Positions 51,228 through 60,558 are shown, counted from the first letter of the stretch. The stretch is 64,000 nt of DNA from Roseateles sp. SL47 (GCF_026625885.1 NZ_CP113068.1:3224001-3288000), one strand, 5' to 3'. The notes: generated by a model not told the origin, from the letters alone. A program made the numbers and translations.

Positions 51228-51263
51228 GCGCGCTCGGGACCCCGCCCCGCCCGCGCGCTAAAT
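51228..51263 (+). repeat. 36-bp repeat, copy 2
   Basis: Partner of 49288-49323 (33 of 36 identical). Its end runs into GCTAAATAGGTCG (51257-51269), which also occurs at 48961-48973. Confidence 0.75.
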
Positions 51264-51453
51264 AGGTCGCTCCTGACGACGCAGTCGGGGCACATGCAGG
51301 CCCGATGGCTGCGCGCACCGTCGGTGCCTGCAGGTCCGGCACTCCTAGACGGGAAGTGACGGCGTTTGGCGGCCAAGAAGGAGGTTGCCGGCGTCGCCTC
51401 ACACGGCCGATTGCGCCGGCAAAGCGGCACCGATCTCCCGATTCCAGAAGCGC

Positions 51454-51750
51454 CTCGGGAACTTCCTAACCTTCCGAACTGGGGCCGTAAATCGAGCCTA
51501 AGTCGTTGTCGCAGCGAAGAAATTTTGGTTAGGGTGCATTCCTAATCTCACCTAACCTCTTTCCTAACTTTTCCGTAAGTCTTTGATTTTAAAGATATTT
51601 CTAATTCCATAAATTAGGTTCGTTCTTCCTAATCTGATTAGGTTTTGGTTAGGAAAAGGTTAGGTTCTTCGAGTGTCCGTAAGTCATTGTTATGAAAAGA
51701 CTTTTCCGCGATTTTGCTCGACTGGTTAGGAAGGTTAGGAACTTCCCGAG
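51454..51750. other. AT-rich island with GGTTAGG/CCTAACC repeats; candidate replication origin
   Basis: An AT-rich patch in GC-rich surroundings. About thirteen TTAGG/CCTAA copies occur in both orientations, for example at 51465, 51527, 51551, 51563, 51647, 51658, 51724 and 51733. TAAGTC-N-TTG occurs three times (51499, 51576, 51681). The island is enclosed by 22-bp inverted repeats (51454-51475 and 51729-51750) with one internal mismatch. Dense short repeats plus an AT-rich core is the standard form of phage or plasmid origins. No initiator gene is adjacent. Confidence 0.65.
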
Positions 51751-51811
51751 GGTCTTCCGATTTTGAAGGGCAATGGATCCGGGCGGCCGTCAGGCGATCT
51801 AAGCTGCGGCC

Positions 51812-52051
51812 ATGGATGAAGAAAATTTCTGGGCGGATGTGCAGGTAGAAGAGCCTGAACCTGGAGTCTGCGTGCCGGTCTTGGTGATGGGCATTGGCGA
51901 GGATCCCGACCAGGTGAGGCGAGTGCCGCTGGGCGGGGTATTCACAAGCGCAGAGGCGGCGCTCTGCTCAGCCCAAGCCTCGATAGACGCGATGGCGCTC
52001 GGTGACGATTCAAGCGCTACAGACTCAGCCCGAGCTCCATCAGGGGAGTGA
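51812..52051 (+). CDS. Small acidic protein of unknown function
   Basis: 79 aa, acidic start (MDEENFWADVQVEEPEPGV) then a compact region (VPVLVMGIGEDPDQVRRVPLGG) and a Ser/Ala/Asp tail. No family recognised. It follows the origin-like island and precedes the helicase-nuclease gene on the same strand. A genuine small gene is likely but not certain. Confidence 0.5.
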   Translation: MDEENFWADVQVEEPEPGVCVPVLVMGIGEDPDQVRRVPLGGVFTSAEAALCSAQASIDAMALGDDSSATDSARAPSGE

Positions 52052-52363
52052 CCTGGTGTGCAATCGGTATCGCACGAGCCCGAAGGATCACCTCGAGGTC
52101 TGTGTGCGTGGGCACCTAGCTAAGCTGTGGCTACCTGAGGCCCGAGAGAAACGGTATGCAGCGATTTCTGCCTGTCGCCGCGCTAGGCTGAGCGACTCGT
52201 CTTGATCAGATACCGGGCGCTCTTCATCGCTTGTTTCGAGGCCGCTGCATTTGCTTCTGACGCATGATGGTAGTGGTGTACCGTGCACGTCGGGGAGAAG
52301 CGCCCGCATTCGCTCACGGCGACAACCGCTTCTCGAATAGCAATCAAAGGGAGGAAATGTCTC
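52052..52363. other. Spacer before the helicase-nuclease gene
   Basis: 312 bases. A weak GTG-start frame (52002-52205) crosses it, but it has no clear ribosome site or family match. Near the end is the promoter/leader region of the helicase gene with AAAGGGAGGAAA at 52347. Confidence 0.5.
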
Positions 52364-54886
52364 ATGGTCGATTTCACCAAGAAGCTCGCAAGCAAAAAGG
52401 TCTCGAAGGTATCAGACCCCATTGAACTCTACAAAGTGCTGGACCGGGCCAGCGACAAAGGTCCGCTACGGCCGTCCCAGGAAGCGATTCTTCGAGAGTG
52501 GAATGCGACCGGACGCGGTGAGCGCGACGTCATCATCAAGCTTCACACTGGCCAAGGTAAAACGCTAGTCGGGCTTCTCATGCTGCAGGCTCGCCTGAAT
52601 GAAGGAAAAGGTCCGGCTGTCTACCTGTGCCCGAACAACTACCTCATCGAACAAACGTGTGAGCAGGCGCGTCAGTTCGGGATTGCAACATGCCAGGTAG
52701 AACCAGATCTGCCTGAGGCGTTCCTCACAAGCGAGCAGATCCTTGTGACATCGGTGCAAAAACTCTTCAACGGCTTGACGAAGTTCCGCCTTGAGCGCAA
52801 TTCCATCGCCGTCGGGACACTGCTAATGGACGATGCACACGCGTGCGCGGACACGATCCGCGAGCAGTGCAAGATCCGCATCGATACCAGTGACGCAGCC
52901 TACCAAGCGCTTCGAACTCTGTTCGCTGCCGAGCTTGAACAACAAGGCGTCGGCACTTACGCTGACATCTGCAATGCGAAATACGATGCCCTGTTGCCGG
53001 TTCCCTATTGGGTCTGGCGCGATCGCGAGTCCGACGTTGCTGCGATCCTTTCAGCAGCATCTGACCGAAAGAGTGTCAAGTTCGCATGGCCGCTCTTGCG
53101 CAACATGCTCGCGCACTGCCAGTGCGTTGTCTCCGGAACCTCGATCGAGATTGAGCCGCAGATCGCACCGCTTCAGTCTTTCGGGAGCTACTGGAGGGCG
53201 GAGCATCGGATCTTCATGTCCGCCACGGTGACCGACGATGCATTCTTGATCAAGGGGCTTCGACTGCGGCCGTCGACGATCGTCGCTCCGCTTCTCTACT
53301 CTCACGAGAGCTGGTCGGGCGAGAAGATGGTGCTGCTGCCTTCTGTCATCAACCCGTTGTTGGACCGTAAAGCGATCGTTGCTAAGTTCGCGCCCAAGGA
53401 TGCGCGTCGCCGCTATGGCGTTGTGGGCCTCGCGACCTCCTTCAAGAACACGGCTGATTGGGAGGCCTACGGTGCCAAGGTCGCAACGACGGAGACGGTG
53501 TGGAAGGACATCGACGGATTGCGTAAAGGAAGCTACGAGCAGACGACGGTGTTGGTCAATCGCTACGACGGCATTGACCTTCCTGACGATGCCTGCCGAA
53601 TTTTGGTGGTCGACGGAAAGCCTTACTCCGAAAGCCTGATCGATCTGTATCAAGAGGACTGCCGCCCGGCGAGCGACACTACCCTCATGCGCCTGGTTCG
53701 AACCATCGAACAGGGTATGGGAAGAAGCGTGCGAGGTGAGAAGGACTACTCCGTGATTCTTGGAATCGGTCCTGATCTCACCCGTGCGCTTCGAGACCAG
53801 CATTCGCGAAGCTATTTGTCGTCCCAGATGGCCACGCAGATCGAAATCGGTCTTGAGGTTGCTGGGTACGCGAAAGATGACATTGCCACTGGAGTGGATG
53901 CCGATACGGCGTTCTCCGGCCTCATTCGTCAGTGTTTGGGCCGAGACGAGGGCTGGAAGGCCTTCTATGCCGAGCACATGGAGAAGGTTGAACCGAGGGG
54001 CGCCAATAAGCGGCTGCTCGATATCTACGCTGCTGAGCTCGAAGCCGAAGAGCTGTTCATGGCCGGAGAATACAGCGGCGCTGTACAGCGCATTCAAAAG
54101 TTGATGGACGGTCACAGTTTCGATGCGTCTGACCGTGGCTGGTACCTCCAGATCATGGCTCGATACAGCTATCCGCTCGATCGGACCGAGTTCAATCGCC
54201 TGCAGTTGGCCGCGCACGGAGCCAATCGCATGGTGATGAAGCCGCCGCAAGGCTTGAAGGTCGCGAAGTTGTCTGTCATCAGCCAGGGGCGCGTGGAGCG
54301 CATTGCCCAATGGATTCGCGATCACAACGATTACGCCCAGCTCGACGTCGCGTTGGCGGACATCCTCGGACGTCTTGTGTTCGGCGTGAAGGCGGACAAG
54401 TTCGAACAGGCACTTGATGAACTGAGCCGCGCACTGGGCTTCGCTGGCGAGCGGCCCGACAAGGAGTGGAAGGAAGGTCCGGACAACCTCTGGGCGCTGG
54501 ATGACGCCAATTACATCGTCTGGGAATGCAAGGACGAGGTCGACCTGAGCAGGACGGAGATTAATAAGACGGAGGCCGAGCAGATGAACCGGTCTGCGGC
54601 ATGGTTCAAAAAACACTACGAGGGATGTACCGCCATCCACATTGAAATTCACCCCGCTTATCAGGTGCAGAGTGCAGCCAACTTCTTGGTGGACGTCAGG
54701 GTGATGCGCGAGAAGGAGTTGAAGTCTTTCGTGAAGGCCGTGAAGAACTTCTTCCAGTCTTTCCAGCGCCTAAATTTCAAGGACTTGTCCCTGCCTCACA
54801 TCCAGACTCTCCTTGTTGAGAACGCACTGGACGTGAACAACTTGCTCGAAGGCGGCTTTACCAGGAAGGCCGTTGACCGAAAGTGA
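52364..54886 (+). CDS. SF2 helicase fused to a PD-(D/E)XK nuclease, likely anti-phage defence
   Basis: 840 aa from ATG 52364, with a strong GGGAGGAA site; the upstream extension is not conserved-looking. Helicase motifs: Walker [10 protein letters not shown] (61-69), DEAH-like MDDAH (155-159), MSAT (284-287), and motif VI-like [10 protein letters not shown] (448-457). A helical middle region follows. A C-terminal nuclease-like domain has EGPDNLWAL (703-711) and VWECK (718-722), the PD...ExK pair. Single-gene helicase-nucleases of this plan act against invading DNA in several defence systems, but I cannot assign it to a named one. It is the last cargo gene before attR. Confidence 0.82.
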   Translation: MVDFTKKLASKKVSKVSDPIELYKVLDRASDKGPLRPSQEAILREWNATGRGERDVIIKLHTGQGKTLVGLLMLQARLNEGKGPAVYLCPNNYLIEQTCEQARQFGIATCQVEPDLPEAFLTSEQILVTSVQKLFNGLTKFRLERNSIAVGTLLMDDAHACADTIREQCKIRIDTSDAAYQALRTLFAAELEQQGVGTYADICNAKYDALLPVPYWVWRDRESDVAAILSAASDRKSVKFAWPLLRNMLAHCQCVVSGTSIEIEPQIAPLQSFGSYWRAEHRIFMSATVTDDAFLIKGLRLRPSTIVAPLLYSHESWSGEKMVLLPSVINPLLDRKAIVAKFAPKDARRRYGVVGLATSFKNTADWEAYGAKVATTETVWKDIDGLRKGSYEQTTVLVNRYDGIDLPDDACRILVVDGKPYSESLIDLYQEDCRPASDTTLMRLVRTIEQGMGRSVRGEKDYSVILGIGPDLTRALRDQHSRSYLSSQMATQIEIGLEVAGYAKDDIATGVDADTAFSGLIRQCLGRDEGWKAFYAEHMEKVEPRGANKRLLDIYAAELEAEELFMAGEYSGAVQRIQKLMDGHSFDASDRGWYLQIMARYSYPLDRTEFNRLQLAAHGANRMVMKPPQGLKVAKLSVISQGRVERIAQWIRDHNDYAQLDVALADILGRLVFGVKADKFEQALDELSRALGFAGERPDKEWKEGPDNLWALDDANYIVWECKDEVDLSRTEINKTEAEQMNRSAAWFKKHYEGCTAIHIEIHPAYQVQSAANFLVDVRVMREKELKSFVKAVKNFFQSFQRLNFKDLSLPHIQTLLVENALDVNNLLEGGFTRKAVDRK

Positions 54887-55290
54887 GGGCCTTCATTGAT
54901 GGGGCAATGATGGAAAGTCGGCCATCGGAAATTCATGGGGGCCCACGCGCTTTGGCCAATCGAACGGCCGCTTCTCTTCAATACAAGTTCGTCGGCGACA
55001 TCGAGGGATGAGCTATCGCTTGGGGCCGGCTCCGCCCGGTCGCCCCAAGTTGGACCTGGCATTAAGGTGCGGGTCGCAGTCTCCAACGGTCGAGCGGCCC
55101 GATCTAGGTGCATTGTCGCCATACGCGGCCGAGACCCTCGAATGGCCGTTGCTGGTGGAAGCTGCCGGTCACGCCGCCATCCGCGAATGACTCACATCAG
55201 CCTAGAGCTGAAGTTGGGGCCATGCACGGGGCCATGATGCAGGTCTGTTGGGGGCTTTGTCGATGGCTAAGTGCACCATCCGTCGCTTCA
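54887..55290. other. Right prophage end without a supported gene
   Basis: About 400 bases. Only short ORFs occur (for example 55008-55190), without ribosome sites or recognisable motifs. It carries the right arm sites at 55216-55235. Confidence 0.6.
55216..55235. promoter_or_regulatory. Integrase arm-type sites, right end
   Basis: GGGGCCAT at 55216 and 55228, spaced 12 bp exactly as at the left end (23468 and 23480). They lie 56 bases from the attR core. Confidence 0.65.
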
Positions 55291-55311
55291 AGGTGATGAT
55301 CGAGAATATGT
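55291..55311 (+). other. attR core, 21-bp direct repeat
   Basis: Identical to attL (23334-23354). It is followed by AA, so the original icd stop codon was TAA, now replaced by TGA at attL. Confidence 0.93.
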
Positions 55312-55357
55312 AATCTCGGCACCGGCCCGGTGAAGCCGGGCTGATGTGAAGAACCCC

Positions 55358-55391
55358 AGTGCGTGAAAGCGGCTGGGGTTTTTTTGTGTCT
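55358..55391 (+). terminator. Original icd terminator, now beyond attR
   Basis: AACCCCAG ... CTGGGGTT stem then seven T, matching the terminator that now follows icd at 23,393. Confidence 0.85.
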
Positions 55392-55792
55392 GTAGGGGAA
55401 CGGTCTTCAAGGGTCATGCGGCCTTCGAGCTCAGCTCATCACGAATGGCAATCAAAAATTCGCGCGTGCTCAGTCGAAAGCCGGTTGGGATGATGCAAGG
55501 CTCGAAGTATTCCTGGAAGCGTTCTTCCATGCCTGAGGCGCCGGTGTCGAGGAACGCTTCGATGTCGGCCACCAAGCGATCGATCAGTTGCTGTTCTGAA
55601 TCGTTTTTGAAAGCTGCAACTGCGGATTTCAGCGATCCCGGACAGTCATTTCAGCGTGATGGCGGACAGCGTTTCAAACTGATCGCGGACAGTTTGGGCG
55701 CGCGCAAGTGCCTGGGTTGATGGTAGCTCAGGTGTCCGCGATCAGCCTGAACCGGGCTGGCGTGGACGGCCTTGGGTTGGTCGGTTTGATGC

Positions 55793-56548
55793 TCATGCCG
55801 GGTCCTGTTTCTTGCGCAGCGACTCGCCTTTGAGCGCGATCTTGTGGGCCGAGTGAACGATGCGGTCGAGGATGGCGTCAGCCAGGGTCGGATCGTCCAG
55901 CCACTCGTGCCAGCTGGAGACCGGCAACTGGCTGGTGATGAGAGTCGAGCGGCTGCCGACCCGGTCGTCGAGCAGCTCCAGCAGGTCGTTGCGGTCGGCC
56001 GCCGTGATCGGCGCAATGGCGAAGTCATCAATGACCAACAAGTCGATGCGCGCCAGTTGCGCCAGGCGCCGGCTGAAGGAACCATCGCCGTGCGCGACCC
56101 GGAGTTCCTCCAGCAAGCGAGGCGCCCGTGTGTACAGCACGGCGAATCCCTGGCGAGCCGCCTGCTGAGCCAGTGCGCATGCCAGCCAGGTCTTGCCGCA
56201 ACCGGTGGCCCCGGTGAGCAGCACGTTGTGGCCGTGGCGCAGCCAGTCGCAGCCCGCCAGTTGGGTGATGAGGCTGCGATCCAGGCCGCGCGAACCGCGC
56301 CAGTTGATGTCCTCGATGCAGGCGCTGCTGACCTTGAGTTTGGCGGCCTTGAGCAGCCGGGCCAGGCGTTTGCCGTCGCGCCAGTCAACCTCGCGCTGCA
56401 CCAACATGGCCAGCCGCTCCTCGAAGGACAACTCGGCCGCCGCCGTGCGTATGGCGTCATCGGCCAGCGCGTTCACCATGCCGTCCAGGCGCAGGCCGCG
56501 CAGTTGATCCAGGGTATGTTCGTTGAGCAAGAGCTTCTCCTTCTTCAA
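55793..56548 (-). CDS. istB: IS21-family helper ATPase IstB
   Basis: 251 aa, AAA+ ATPase related to DnaC. It has the Walker [15 protein letters not shown] and Walker [12 protein letters not shown]. An N-terminal helical region ([15 protein letters not shown]) and the conserved [29 protein letters not shown] region are present. IstB regulates target choice and stimulates IstA. Its ATG overlaps the istA stop by four bases. Confidence 0.96.
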   Translation of the reverse strand: MKKEKLLLNEHTLDQLRGLRLDGMVNALADDAIRTAAAELSFEERLAMLVQREVDWRDGKRLARLLKAAKLKVSSACIEDINWRGSRGLDRSLITQLAGCDWLRHGHNVLLTGATGCGKTWLACALAQQAARQGFAVLYTRAPRLLEELRVAHGDGSFSRRLAQLARIDLLVIDDFAIAPITAADRNDLLELLDDRVGSRSTLITSQLPVSSWHEWLDDPTLADAILDRIVHSAHKIALKGESLRKKQDPA

Positions 56549-58095
56549 TGGTAGTAATCGGGGCCGCGCACGTTGTCGTGCAGCGGCAGGGCGGCTTGTG
56601 TGGCTGGAGCCGACGCGGCTTGCCGGTCCAGCCCGGTGGTGAGGATCGACTTGATGCTCTGATAGGTCGGTGAGCGGATCGCCATGGCGCGAACGCAGGC
56701 CGCTTCCAGCCGCTCATGGCCGAATCGGCGCGCCAAGCTCTGCAGGCCGAGGCAGGATCGGTAGCCCTGCTCGGGGTGCGGCCGGTGCTCCATCTGCCAG
56801 CGCACCACGGCGGCAGTGGCCTCGCCGATGCGCTCCCCCCAGGCCAGGAGCTTGGCCGGCGTCCATTCCCGGTGGGCGCGGTGCGAAGCGGGCATGTGCT
56901 CCGGTGCCGTCGTGTGGGCGCCACGCCGCTCGCTGTAGGCGTGCACGGCCACGCGTTGCTGACGGCTGAGGATCTCCACCGTGGTCGAGGTGACGCGCAA
57001 CTCGACCTGCTCGCGCACCAGCCGGTGCGGCACGCTGTAGTAATGGCCATCGAGCTCGACGTGGTAGTCGATATTGACGCGGGCGCGTTTGAAGCGGGCG
57101 ATGGGCATGCGGGCCGCCGGCAGCGGCTTGAGCACAGGTCGGTCCAGGGCCGCGAAGGCGCTGGCCCGGCAGCCGGGCAGCTTCTTGAACGGGCGTTGGT
57201 TCAGATCGACCAGCAAGACCCGGATGGCGGCGTTGAGCTCGGCCAGGGTGAAGAAGCGTCGATGCCGCAGCCGCGCCAGAATCCAGCGCTCGACGATCTG
57301 CACGCCAACCTCCACCTTGGGCTTGTCGCGGGGGTGAGCGGGCCGAGCCGGCAGCATCGCCACGTCATAGTGGTCGCAGAACTCCTCGACCAGGCGGCCG
57401 GGCGTGGTTTCGTACCGGTCCGGCCGGGCAATCAGGGCCCGAGCCTGGTCCGGCACGATCAGCCGGGGCACGCCACCCATGAACTCCAGTGCGTCCATGA
57501 TGGCACCGACCCAGTCGGCGGCAGTCTGCGTCGGGGTGGCACAGGCAAAGGTGTAGTTCGAGGCGCCGAGCACGGCCACGAAGATCTGGGCGGCACTGAT
57601 CTCGCCGGTGGCAGCGTCGATCAGCGGCACGGTCTGGCCGGCGTAGTCGATGAACAGACGCTCGCCGGCTGGGTGGACCTGGCGCATCGAGCGCTTGAGG
57701 CCGGTCACCCAGGTACGGTACTTCACGCAGAAGCTGGTGTACTTGTAGGCTTGCGAGCCGGCGTCGGCCAGGCTGCGCTGGTACTCCTCCCAGAGCAGTT
57801 GCAGGGTGACGCCGGGGCGCTTGAGTTCCTGGTGGACGAGGGCGAAGTCGGGTTCGAGCTGGGTGCTCGCACGCGGCACGGGCGGGCCGTACAGGCGGGC
57901 TTCCAGGGCAGCATCGTCCAAGGTCTGAGCGATGGCCCAATCCACTCTGGCGGCGCGGGCCTTCATGACGATGCTGTTGACGGTCGTCTTGGCGATGCCC
58001 AGAACGCGCGAGCACTCGCGCATGCTCAGGCCCGATTCCAGGTGCAGTCGAAGGGTTTGACGTAGTTGGCGCATGTGAATCCTGGGGGTGGGCAT
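56545..58095 (-). CDS. istA: IS21-family transposase IstA
   Basis: 516 aa from [20 protein letters not shown] (ATG 58095); 58119 is an alternative. N-terminal HTH ([23 protein letters not shown], in pieces). The DDE catalytic domain has Asp in [13 protein letters not shown], Asp in [13 protein letters not shown] and Glu in [20 protein letters not shown] (in pieces). A C-terminal beta-barrel (Mu transposase-like) follows. Full length. Confidence 0.96.
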   Translation of the reverse strand: MPTPRIHMRQLRQTLRLHLESGLSMRECSRVLGIAKTTVNSIVMKARAARVDWAIAQTLDDAALEARLYGPPVPRASTQLEPDFALVHQELKRPGVTLQLLWEEYQRSLADAGSQAYKYTSFCVKYRTWVTGLKRSMRQVHPAGERLFIDYAGQTVPLIDAATGEISAAQIFVAVLGASNYTFACATPTQTAADWVGAIMDALEFMGGVPRLIVPDQARALIARPDRYETTPGRLVEEFCDHYDVAMLPARPAHPRDKPKVEVGVQIVERWILARLRHRRFFTLAELNAAIRVLLVDLNQRPFKKLPGCRASAFAALDRPVLKPLPAARMPIARFKRARVNIDYHVELDGHYYSVPHRLVREQVELRVTSTTVEILSRQQRVAVHAYSERRGAHTTAPEHMPASHRAHREWTPAKLLAWGERIGEATAAVVRWQMEHRPHPEQGYRSCLGLQSLARRFGHERLEAACVRAMAIRSPTYQSIKSILTTGLDRQAASAPATQAALPLHDNVRGPDYYH

Positions 58096-58356
58096 GAGGA
58101 CCGAAAAATCGGTCAGCATGCCAACGGCTCAGGTCACTTGCGCGCGCCCGGGGTGTCCGGGATCAGATTGAAACGCTGTCCGCGTTCAGCCTGAAATGGT
58201 GTCCGCCTTCGTCTGAAACGCTGTCCGCGTTCCGCTGAAATGGGTGGCCGCGATGGGCTGAAATACGCAGCTGCAACGATGTCCTCCAGGGTGTCACCCT
58301 CGATATCGAAGTCCTGGTGGAACCAAGAGTGTCGGCGCCAACACTGGAGAAACATC

Positions 58357-58860
58357 TTGGATCGAGATCTGCTCGTCACGTTGGCAGCTTGTGTTGCACT
58401 GACCGGGTGCGCCGTCAAGTCCGGTGCGCCTGTCGAGGCGCTGCCGCAGCACCTTGCCTGTGCCCAGAGTTCAGACGACGTGAAACAGGTGACGAATCTT
58501 CGTCGCCAGTTGTGGACTTCTCTCAACCAGGGCCATCTCGACGCCGTCATGGCGCTGCTGGATCAGCGAGCCGTCTTGGTCTCCCCGGATGCGAACGGCG
58601 CCGAGCCGCTGGCCAACGCCGTGGGAACACCGGCGCAGATCCATGACTATTTCGCCAAGAAGATTCTGGCGGCCGGCTATCAATTCAACCTGGTCGGGGG
58701 CCAGGGGCTGGCTGTGTTGGATTGCAAGCTTGCCGTTGTGGCGGAAAAAACCAGGGTCAGCCGTGATGGTCATACGTCGGAGATCGTGATCAGCTCCACC
58801 TTGAAAAAGACCGATGGTCAATGGCGGCTCTGGCTCCTCAATCTGGGAAAGCTGCCTTGA
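58357..58860 (+). CDS. Small lipoprotein, SnoaL/NTF2-like (DUF4440-type)
   Basis: 167 aa from TTG 58357, with GGAGA upstream; the frame extends further into the immunity-gene relic, which is not part of it. The signal ends in the lipobox ALTGC, so it is probably anchored in the outer membrane. The mature part (LRRQLWTSLNQGHLDAVMALLDQRAVLVSPDANG in pieces; TLKKTDGQWRLWLLNLGKLP) has the nuclear-transport-factor-2-like cone fold pattern. Function unknown. Confidence 0.7.
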   Translation: MDRDLLVTLAACVALTGCAVKSGAPVEALPQHLACAQSSDDVKQVTNLRRQLWTSLNQGHLDAVMALLDQRAVLVSPDANGAEPLANAVGTPAQIHDYFAKKILAAGYQFNLVGGQGLAVLDCKLAVVAEKTRVSRDGHTSEIVISSTLKKTDGQWRLWLLNLGKLP

Positions 58861-58989
58861 GCGGGCAGGCAGGCGCCTGTTGGCGCGACCTGGAGCTTGC
58901 CTTTGGAAGATCGTGCCCAGCCGTCCTATACCGACTCAGGGATGTCTTCGCGATTGACCTTCTGCATCGACATGACCCAGCACGTCGTT

Positions 58990-60558
58990 TCAAACGCTGT
59001 TCGGCGACGTGGCGCCTCGTTCCTGTCGATCCACGGTGAACTGCGCCATCTGCTCGGCCAACTCGGCGGCCTGTGACTTGAGGCTGGTGGCAGCAGCTGC
59101 GATTTCCTCCACCAGCGCAGCATTTTGCTGCGTGGCATGGTCGATCTGCAGGACGGATTTGCCCACTTGCGAAATGCCGCTGGACTGCTCCCGACTGGTG
59201 GCGCTGATCTCACCGAGGATGTTCTGTACACGGCGTGCCGCCTCCAGCATTTCAACCATCGTCGCACCGGCGTTATCCGCAAGCATCGAGCCTTGGGCAA
59301 CGCGTTCGACGCTGGCGCCAATCAGTGTCTTCACTTCCTTGGCCGCTTCGGCGCTTCGCCCGGCCAAGGAGCGCACTTCTGCGGCCACGACGGCAAACCC
59401 CCGGCCTTGTTCGCCGGCCCGTGCGGCCTCAACGGCTGCATTCAGCGCGAGGATGTTGGTCTGAAACGCGATCCCCTCGATCACGCTCACGATGGTGGAG
59501 ATCTGCTGAGACGACGCGTTGATGCCTTGCATGGTCTGGACCACCTGCTCGACCGCCTTCCCGCCACGCTCTGCGACGTCAGCCGCCTGTTGCGCCAGCA
59601 GGTTGGCCTGCGAGGCGGACTCGGCGTTCTGATTCACAACGGCCGTCAACTGCTCCATGGAGGCGGCTGTCTGTTGCAGCGAGCTCGCTTGGCTTTCGGT
59701 CCGCGCCGACAGGTCAAGGTTGCCCTGCGCAATCTCAGAACTGGCGGCTGAGACCTTGTCAGCCACTCCCCGCACGGAGGCCACCGTCCGGTTCAGGTCC
59801 GCCCGCATGGATTGCAGCGCCGCCTGCAGTTCCCCCAGGCTGTCTGAGCGGCCCTCATCGAACTGGACCCGAGTCGCCAAGTCGCCTGCTGCAATTCGCT
59901 TGGCCGCCTCTGTGCTGGCCCGCACCGGCTTCTGAAGGCTCGCCAAGACTGCCCGGTAAACCACAAACACGATCACGGCCGCCATCAGCGCCGTGACCAC
60001 CATGGCCAAGTTGGCCAACCGGTTGGTGTCATCAAAGACCTTCATCGAGGAATTTGCGAATGTGTTGCCCGCAGCGACCGTGGCATCCACACCGGCTCGA
60101 TGTTCCAGATACAGCGCATGCACAGCAGGCAAGCTGATTTTGGCGGCCGCCGTTTGTCCGGATGACATCGCCTCCACAATCTCCTTACGCGCCGCAGCAA
60201 TGAAGGCCTGGCCAGCCTTGTGTTGGGCCCCCAGCAAATGTGCTTCGAGCCCGTAAGGGGGATGCTTGGACCAGTAGTCCACCCGTTGCTGATACTCCGC
60301 AGCCAACTCTTCGAACCGCTTCTTGCCATCGGTGGCGGAGACGCTGCCATCCAACATCGTGGAAAGCACGAGCCGCATTTCAATCAGGTACATCGGCGGC
60401 GGAAGGATGTCTGCCACCATGTCCTTGGCGACGTAAACCCTCACCGCCGAGGTGTCGAGCCTGTTGACGAAGAAGTAGCCTTGCGCGGCGACCCCCAGCG
60501 CCGCCAGAACCCCGATGGTGCCGAGCAGAGCCATGACCCAACGCAGTGACTTGACCAT
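58990..60558 (-). CDS. Methyl-accepting chemotaxis protein
   Basis: 522 aa from MVKSLRWVMALLG (ATG 60558). First membrane helix at about residues 7-30, a four-helix periplasmic sensor domain (about 35-185), and a second helix (LAMVVTALMAAVIVFVVYRAV). A HAMP domain follows, then the signalling hairpin with FQTNILALNAAVEAARAGEQ at its tip. No C-terminal NWETF-type pentapeptide is present. Senses an unidentified ligand and controls CheA. Confidence 0.93.
   Translation of the reverse strand: MVKSLRWVMALLGTIGVLAALGVAAQGYFFVNRLDTSAVRVYVAKDMVADILPPPMYLIEMRLVLSTMLDGSVSATDGKKRFEELAAEYQQRVDYWSKHPPYGLEAHLLGAQHKAGQAFIAAARKEIVEAMSSGQTAAAKISLPAVHALYLEHRAGVDATVAAGNTFANSSMKVFDDTNRLANLAMVVTALMAAVIVFVVYRAVLASLQKPVRASTEAAKRIAAGDLATRVQFDEGRSDSLGELQAALQSMRADLNRTVASVRGVADKVSAASSEIAQGNLDLSARTESQASSLQQTAASMEQLTAVVNQNAESASQANLLAQQAADVAERGGKAVEQVVQTMQGINASSQQISTIVSVIEGIAFQTNILALNAAVEAARAGEQGRGFAVVAAEVRSLAGRSAEAAKEVKTLIGASVERVAQGSMLADNAGATMVEMLEAARRVQNILGEISATSREQSSGISQVGKSVLQIDHATQQNAALVEEIAAAATSLKSQAAELAEQMAQFTVDRQERGATSPNSV

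Larger units (their letters stand above)
50621..51453. other. Regulatory stretch upstream of the KilA-N operon, no gene
   Basis: About 830 bases with only poorly supported ORFs. It contains the phased GCAACC array (50798-50878), the second 36-bp repeat (51228-51263) and the second GCTAAATAGGTCG (51257-51269). The KilA-N operon promoter probably lies between the array and 50,620. I see no protein gene. Confidence 0.6.
23334..55311. mobile_element. P2-like prophage integrated at the 3' end of icd (defective)
   Basis: Bounded by a 21-bp perfect direct repeat (23334-23354 and 55291-55311) made of the last codons of icd. The integrase faces inward at the left end. Inside are P2-type head, tail and lysis genes in P2 order on the minus strand, with terminase and portal on the plus strand. 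Tail genes U and D, most of the tape measure, the late activator, the repressor and the 5' half of the primase are missing through one deletion near 27,255. Accessory genes sit in the Z/fun-like position (30,409-32,241) and to the right of the portal gene (47,077-54,886). Confidence 0.93.
55621..58269 (-). mobile_element. Complete IS21-family insertion sequence, 2,649 bp
   Basis: Ends are TGCGGATTTCAGC (55621) and the inverted TGCGTATTTCAGC (58269), 12 of 13 identical. It is flanked by the target duplication GCTGCAAC at 55613-55620 and 58270-58277. Subterminal repeats of CTGAAA/GTCCGC type recur at both ends (55,625-55,700 and 58,160-58,260), as in IS21 transposase-binding ends. It holds the overlapping istA and istB genes, both intact, so it may be mobile. 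Confidence 0.95.
55415..58330 (-). pseudogene. Relic second copy of the CDI immunity gene, split by an IS21-family element
   Basis: 55415-55620 and 58270-58330 together match 30,409-30,668, the immunity gene inside the prophage, from its stop codon up to Ser21 (SWFHQDFDIEG). About nine in ten bases agree. The first ~20 codons are missing and the toxin gene is absent. The insertion lies within an exact 8-bp duplication (GCTGCAAC). The relic lies outside the prophage, directly after the icd terminator. Confidence 0.88.

Noticed and set aside
52002..52205. 67-aa ORF between the small acidic gene and the helicase gene
   Set aside because: GTG start inside the preceding gene, no ribosome site, no recognisable composition or motif.
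55008..55190. 60-aa ORF near attR
   Set aside because: No ribosome-binding site or family resemblance; the codon pattern looks like an open frame in GC-rich DNA.
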